64,000 nucleotides of DNA from Megascapheus bottae (lineage: Eukaryota > Chordata > Mammalia > Rodentia > Geomyidae). Every line of letters starts with the position of its first letter. Within the stretch, counting starts at the first letter, position 1. The translations under genes were made by a program, and so were the position numbers. Below the pieces are notes generated by a model. It worked only from the letters and a program-made list of their open reading frames with translations. It was not told where the DNA came from and made no database searches. The stretch is from assembly GCA_024803745.1 (NCBI GenBank), contig JANJXV010000160.1, forward strand, positions 1,680,001 to 1,744,000. The letters are read 5' to 3'. This document shows, piece by piece, positions 58,506-64,000 of this stretch.

Positions 58506-59010
58506 CTGTCAGGAAGGCTCTTTTCCTTTGTTTTGCAGAAACTGTTCTGTATTCAAACAGAACCCTACCTGTATTAATCACTTCTGGAAAGGATTGTACT
58601 GCACCACCTAGCAAAAACCCTGAGAAACTTCAGCTTCCTGAACAACTAGCTGCAAAAAACTATGAAACGTAAGTAATACATTCCTTCAGCATTTGAAATG
58701 CTCATCAACTCCAGCCTTCACTCACTCTATTCATGAACAATATTCTTATGCCATCTGGTCCCTTACCTCTCGGAAAGTTAATAACCTTTGCTTCCTCTCT
58801 TACCACTTGGACACTTGGTGATTTCTTTCCCATATCTTACATGCTAGCTTAAGCTCCCAGACTTAACAACAAAGAGGTTTTATTATAACAGTTCTAAACA
58901 CGCATATATTTTGACCATATTTATTCTTTTTTTAATCTCTGCTCCTCTTGTTCATTTCTGGTTGCGTATCAAGCTCATGATTAAAAATGAAATTAATGTC
59001 CCCTAAGATA
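58506..59010. other. Unique sequence, no gene seen
   Basis: No recognised repeat or gene. Confidence 0.4.
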
Positions 59011-59017
59011 TATTCCT

Positions 59018-59528
59018 CTTTGTTATGGCTGGTATCTAAAATGTTGCCCCAAAGCTATATGCTAAAGATTCGATTGCCTGCTGATATGCTTTTTACAAAG
59101 TGGTGGGATCATGAAAACTTTGTTCTCACCAAAGGATCAACCTACTCATGTGTCCATAATTTGATGAGCTATTGGGAAGGGATAAAAACTTTCCAATTTG
59201 AGCTGGGACTTAAGGTTGTTAAATGCATCCCTGAAATGTGTCCTTGTAAATGATGTTTGTTCTGCTCTCTTCTCTCTCCTATTTCTCTTCTATCTCTGCT
59301 CTCCAGTCTTCAATTCTCTTTCTCCTTCTTCCACTTCTCTCCTTTTTCTCTTCTCTCTCTCTCTCCTGCCTACTTAACGTGAATAAATGGCTTCCTCCTC
59401 CACATATTCCTGCTACCATGATGTTCTGCTTCTCCCCAAAGCAGACTGAAACTATATCCCAAAACAAATGTTGCCACCGTTAAGCTGATTTTCTTAGGTA
59501 TTTTGCCATGGAGCTAGAAGGCTAGCAC
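59018..59528 (+). repeat. MaLR-type solitary LTR
   Basis: Starts 'tgttatggctggtatctaaa' and includes a CT-rich block (59262-59366), 'ctaccatgatgttctgcttc', 'gcagactgaaactatatccc' and the end 'aggtattttgccatggagct' with 'agaaggctagca'. The order and length match rodent-type MaLR LTRs of ERVL-related retroelements. No internal coding region or second LTR is nearby, so it is a solitary remnant. The frames at 58987-59483 are incidental. Confidence 0.7.
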
Positions 59529-59542
59529 ATTCATTTACTAGC

Positions 59543-60195
59543 TATTTTTTCATATATTTTTATTGTGATTAATAGAAGGGTTACATTATATTCACCAGAT
59601 AGAAGATGCAATACTTCACAAACATTGATACCCTTTCTCATGTCTTGGTCCCCATTTCCCTCTCCCCACCCCTGCCCCTCATCTTGTTTTCCCTGCTTCC
59701 TTATCTATCCGATTTCAAATAACTAAATAAGCATATATACACTATATCCGATAACAAGGTGAAATACTGTAACAATATAAGATAGCAGAGGGACAGCAAA
59801 AGAGATGAGAGATAACATAGTACATTAAAGACAACAATCACTCATTATATGGCTTGTGTTTCTATATCCTGGAGGTCCTTTCATGTAGTGTCATACTATG
59901 TGACCTTGTGTATCTAGGTTTTGCTCTATTGGAAATCTCTGCTAGGAGAACCCAAGGTATCTACTGATTATGACAAATGAGGGAAACCATTGAGCCTATG
60001 TTCCTTTGAGTCTGGCTTACTTCACTTAATATGATTTTTCTAAGTCTTTCCATATCCTTACAGATGGGGCAATGTCAGTCTTTCTGACAGCAGCCTAGAA
60101 TTCCATTGTGTATAAATTCCACATCTTGTGGATCCACTCATCAACTGAGGGGCATCTGGGTTGCTTCCATATCTTTGCTATAGTAAATAGTGCTA
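59543..60195 (-). mobile_element. L1 3' end and ORF2 end, antisense
   Basis: Reversed tail 'ttttattgtgattaatagaa', 3' UTR, stop region 'tatctactgattatgac' and ORF2 C-terminus to 'ctttgctatagtaaatagtg'. Inserted just downstream of the solitary LTR. It forms a direct repeat with 57741-58505. Confidence 0.93.
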
Positions 60196-61950
60196 TCTAG
60201 ATATTTTCTTTACCACTGTTTGCAATACTTCATTGATATTATCTCAGAGGCACACTCTGACTCAACTTTCAGATCTTAATGATTCTTTTATTTCTTTACA
60301 CAAATAAAATTTTCCATTGTCATTCAACTCTTCTACTCAGTAATCTTCAGTAGCTCTCTATTTCATCCAATAATAGGCCAAAATTTCTCCTGAACCAGGA
60401 AACAGAAACTTAAGTCTCTGAGCTAGCTAATTAAACTTCTAAATTTCAAAATCACCATCTATGCATATGTGTGGACATTTATATAGTAATATTCAAATGG
60501 TAAAAGATTCTTTATAATCTTTTCTATTCACCTAATGAATTATTCCCATCATCATATACTCTTCTACTCCTTGGTTATGATTCCCATTGTGATATCATTA
60601 ACAATTCATTATGGATCCCATTTCTTCTAAGTTTCTCTTCTTTCTACTTAGGATGGTTTTCTCACACCAGTAACCTTATGTTTGACCTAATTTTGAAACG
60701 ATTTTCTGACCCTGTTCGAGAGCTCAGACATCAAAAAGATATTCACCATCTTTCTAGAAACTGGCTTTGGTTTAACCCTAAAATGAGTAAATAGGTGTTC
60801 TTCATGAACTGCACTCAAAGCTTACTTGCTACTTAAAGCAAGACCTCAAAAAACATCACAACTCATAAAATCAATAATATCACAGAGTTCTTTTGTAAAG
60901 AACTTCAAGCATTTACATATATGCAATGAAACTGATGTGCAGTCAAAATGACAGAAACAGATGGTTCTGCCATCACTTTATATGACACTTGTTTCTCCAG
61001 GCAGGTGAACAGAAGGAACCAGTGGTAGAAGGTGAAAAGGGTCTTGCAATTTAGAACCCACTGAAGTATAAAATGCCACCAAACTTGTCTCAAATTAAAA
61101 CACATTTTAGTTTCTTCATTTGAAATCCTATACTGGGTAAGATTAAAAATCTCATAACTACCCAGATTTAAACTCTGAGCTTCTGATCATCCGAGGCCTG
61201 AAAATACTGGTTTGTGATGAACAGGTCTTAGGGAAACAGAAGGGGCATTTCAAATTCAAGATAAAACTATATCCATTGAGAATCTATATAACTGTCCAAA
61301 CAAGAGTTTTCAAGATAAAATATCCAATTTATTTTAAAGTAAGATGTTTTAAATGTTCATATTCACCAAGTTTCACCAACTTACATATTCCTTTATTTAA
61401 CAGTGATTTATTGATAAGAAATAATACAGTATAATGAACAGAGCACAATATCTGGTATTGTATACCTTGGGTTTCCTTTCCTACCTCCCCTACTTGTTGA
61501 TTCTGTAGAACTATAGTCCTGGAATAGAAGCCTGGCTTTATAAGATTCACTTTTCTCTACTGTCATGAAGCAGAATGTAGCATGTAAGTCCAGACAGTAT
61601 TTGGCATTTTCTGAACAACTAAGTATAAACTCACCTCCTTCACTCACGTTCCTTCTCCTGCCATGCCCTATTATGCACATGTTGAGCACAGTTCAACTCC
61701 AAAGTTCAGAGTGTGAAAAAGTTCAAACTTTATACTTAATGCTATGAATATTATCTCTCAGCCCAGAAAGCAGAATCACAATTCTGCCATTCTTTGGTGT
61801 CACTACTTTTCATCATTCACACTGCAGCTTAAATTTTGCACCCAAGAAAAGTCAAAACTTCCTGCCTACTAGCACATGGTGAATATTCATCCTTAGCGTC
61901 CATTCTTTCTTTCACAGTGTGTATCAATACTCCACTACCTAAATATAAGT
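60196..61950. other. Unique sequence, no gene seen
   Basis: AT-rich with no recognised repeat. Short frames (60905-61105, 61329-61747) lack domains and overlap on both strands. Confidence 0.4.
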
Positions 61951-61951
61951 C

Positions 61952-61961
61952 TGTGTGTGTC

Positions 61962-62013
<52 letters not shown>
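61952..62013. repeat. (TG)n microsatellite
   Basis: TG run of about 30 units with two TC interruptions near the start. The Val/Cys-rich frames here are its translation. Confidence 0.96.
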
Positions 62014-62039
62014 TAAGAGGCCTGGAAACACATTTTTCT

Positions 62040-62300
62040 TGGTATATCTATCTGGCAATTCTCCTTGGAGCTTCCTCACTCATTTCTGTGTCCATCTTTA
62101 TATGGTTCTCTTCCCTCAGGATTCCTATGTCCAACTGTCCTTCTCCCTTCTCTAAAAAGATATCCAGTCCTTAGATTGATGGCTCACAGTCATTGGTAAT
62201 CATCTCATGCTAACTGCATCTGCTATGACTGTTTCCAATAAGGTTTCAGTCACAAGTACAGGATTAACAGTGGAAAGCACCAAGGAAAGCTTAGCACCCT
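62040..62300 (-). repeat. Old MaLR/MLT-like LTR fragment, antisense
   Basis: 'ttctgtgtccatctttatat', 'agatatccagtccttagatt', 'catctcatgctaactgcatc' and 'aaggtttcagtcacaagtac' follow the reversed '..gtgacc..atttgg..gcagatgtaatcaagttaagatgagg..' core of a common mammalian LTR. Decayed. Confidence 0.5.
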
Positions 62301-62849
62301 TTTGGAGTAACCAAGGAAAAATATAAGCCAAAATGAATCTAACCATGATAGCTTTCTTTTGTTTTCTACTTTCAATATTACCCACGTGATTAGTAATAAC
62401 ATAACTCACTAATTTGTAATTTTCTTCTATCTGTAGTTGGTTCCAGTTGGAAATGGAAGTGATGGGTTGCGCTCTGGCTTAGTGAATTAACCCTATTTTT
62501 GATCAACTTTCCATAAAATCTAACTAAAAGTGCCTATATTATAGCAAATTTGATAATTAAATGATATTTTAAGAGCCTGGAGAAACTGGTAACACTAAAC
62601 AGTTATCTACTGGATGGGACCCAAAAAGTGATTAATGTTACCTACCCATCATGCCCAAGTCCTGGAGTGCTAAAGCACTCCAGTTCTTGTATCTGGGTCA
62701 GACTTGATCAACGTCCAAAATAAATTAAAAATATAGAAAACATTTTTAACAATATTGTCCATTCAGCCCTTAAGAACAATTGAAGTTTGCACTGCTAATT
62801 CTGATGAAATAACAAAAAAGACCATAATGAAAATATACGCGCAGTCTAA
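62301..62849. other. Unique sequence, no gene seen
   Basis: No recognised repeat or gene. A small inverted motif 'tggagtgctaaagcactcca' (62663-62682) forms a perfect 9-base stem with a 2-base centre. Confidence 0.45.
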
Positions 62850-63155
62850 AAGATTTGCAATAGAGCAAAATCTTGATACATAAGGACATATAATGTGAAG
62901 CTTATTGAAAGGACCTCCAGGATGGTGAAACAAAAGCCATATAATGAATGATTGTTGTCCTTAATGTACTATGTTGTCTCTCATCTCCTTTGCTGTCCCT
63001 TGGTTATCTCATATTGGTATAGTATCTCACTTTGTTATCTGATATATTGAATTTATTTGTATTTGGATATTTGAAATTTGATAGGGAAGGGGGGAAAACC
63101 AAGACGGGTGGGGGGTGTGGGGGGGGAGGGAAACGGGTACCAAGACATGTGAAAG
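62850..63155 (+). mobile_element. L1 3' UTR copy lacking its 3' end
   Basis: 'agatttgcaatagagcaaaa' through 'tcatattggtatagtatctc' and 'gacgggtggggggtgtgggg' to 'accaagacatgtgaaag', then unrelated sequence. No terminus and no poly-A, so it was cut at both ends. It belongs to the same variant as 54453-55110. Confidence 0.92.
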
Positions 63156-64000
63156 ACATTTGTTTCAGAGTTCATTTGTTGGACTTATGCTAGGAAAAAT
63201 CAACTAATGGCGATGCAGACAATAAAATATGAGGATTTACCTATCAAACAGCTTGAAAAACATTAAGAAACATTTTAGTAAAGTGCTTATACTTATTTTT
63301 AATCAGTCAGAATTTCATTTCAATATCAAGGCACCCTTCACAAACTTATGAAATCCCTGATGACTAAAGTACAACAAGATTCTGCAGGAAAAGGTAACAC
63401 ACCTAAGAGACTGTGATGAAGGGGTGGATGAGCCATGGCGTAGAAATCTAAGAGCAGAACAGCATAGATAGTCTATCAACTCCAGCTGGAGAGTGTTGTT
63501 TGCTTCTGTTTTCAGGGACAGAGTTCATGAATCATCCCATCAGTTTTTAAAACTTCAATCAGAGAAGTCAACTATTTGATGTGCAATCTTTATTTTCTTC
63601 TTTTTTTTCCCACCCAAACCATAATATAGTGCAGAAAGAATATGTGTGTGAGGGATGCAAATAATAATCGCTACACCAAGTCGTCTTGGTGTTGACAGAA
63701 AAAAAAAGAAGAATTCCAGCAGCAATGTGTGAATCACGGGGAAACCATTACTGATGTGGCCAGTTCAGGTCACTGTGTTTTCAGATTGGCGGCCCCACAG
63801 AGCCTCCACAGTTCAAGTCCCATCTGACACGCACACATGCACTCTGGATCACTCAAAATAAAAACTGCTCTCCCTACACTTGTCTGTCTCCATGAGGTCA
63901 GCATTAAATAACTATTATGTCTGGCATAAAGAGCAATGGCTGCTCTTTTTTTCAAATGCCACCAGTTCCCATTTTAAAGTAAATGCCATTTGGTCAAAAA
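63156..64000. other. Unique sequence, no gene seen
   Basis: No recognised repeat. Contains a perfect 8-bp stem, 4-base loop hairpin at 63673-63692. The frames at 63555-63955 lack domains. Confidence 0.4.

Overview
The window is ordinary AT-rich nuclear DNA from a mammal, most likely a rodent. It is packed with truncated L1 retrotransposon tails and tRNA-derived/B1-like SINEs, over a layer of ancient mammal-wide repeats (MIR, L2, old L1M, MaLR-type LTRs). The dominant SINE is a long composite: a 'tgtaatcc' head, a 'tctccaattaaccacc' middle, an 'agctgtggctcaagtggtagagtg' segment and an ID-like box. I associate this architecture with geomyoid rodents (kangaroo rats, pocket mice, pocket gophers). 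That placement is recall, not computed. There are no bacterial, viral-genome, CRISPR or operon features.

No intact conventional protein-coding gene is visible. All listed reading frames are short. The longest (positions 4099-4853) are translations of a polypurine minisatellite, and the best protein similarity is the C-terminal part of L1 ORF2 at 36027-36384 and 42452-42723. Two regions (5313-6180 and 12962-13293) look weakly like decayed or single-exon coding sequence, but I cannot name a gene for either.

Layout. 1-5.3 kb: SINEs with expanded simple-sequence tails, an antisense MIR, an ancient LTR-like region, and a 540-bp GGA/GAA tract. 5.3-8.7 kb: possible decayed coding sequence, an old L1M fragment and an antisense L1 tail. 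10-13.3 kb: a SINE, old L1 pieces and a candidate exon. 15.9-21.7 kb: dense antisense L1 and SINEs, including a SINE nested in L1 ORF2 with a visible target-site duplication, plus an L2 fragment. 21.7-35 kb: mostly unique sequence with a few repeats and several homeodomain-motif-rich stretches that could be conserved non-coding elements. 35.4-37.4 kb: an inverted pair of L1 3' ends and an older L1M piece. 37.4-38.9 kb: the only CpG-rich region, with NRF1-, YY1- and GC-box-like motifs, a short tandem repeat and a strong minus-strand splice donor. It is the best candidate for a real promoter and first exon. 39-64 kb: SINEs, MIRs, further L1 3' ends (including a tandem pair at 54.6-55.1 kb and two antisense copies at 57.7 and 59.5 kb), two MaLR-like fragments, microsatellites and long unique stretches.

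The window is best read as intergenic or intronic DNA, with one CpG island that may mark the 5' end of a gene running off toward lower coordinates, a promoter active in both directions, or a decayed promoter. I found no convincing novel system. The most useful leads are the CpG island, the nested minisatellite in the purine tract, the inverted and tandem L1 arrangements, and the possible decayed coding stretch.
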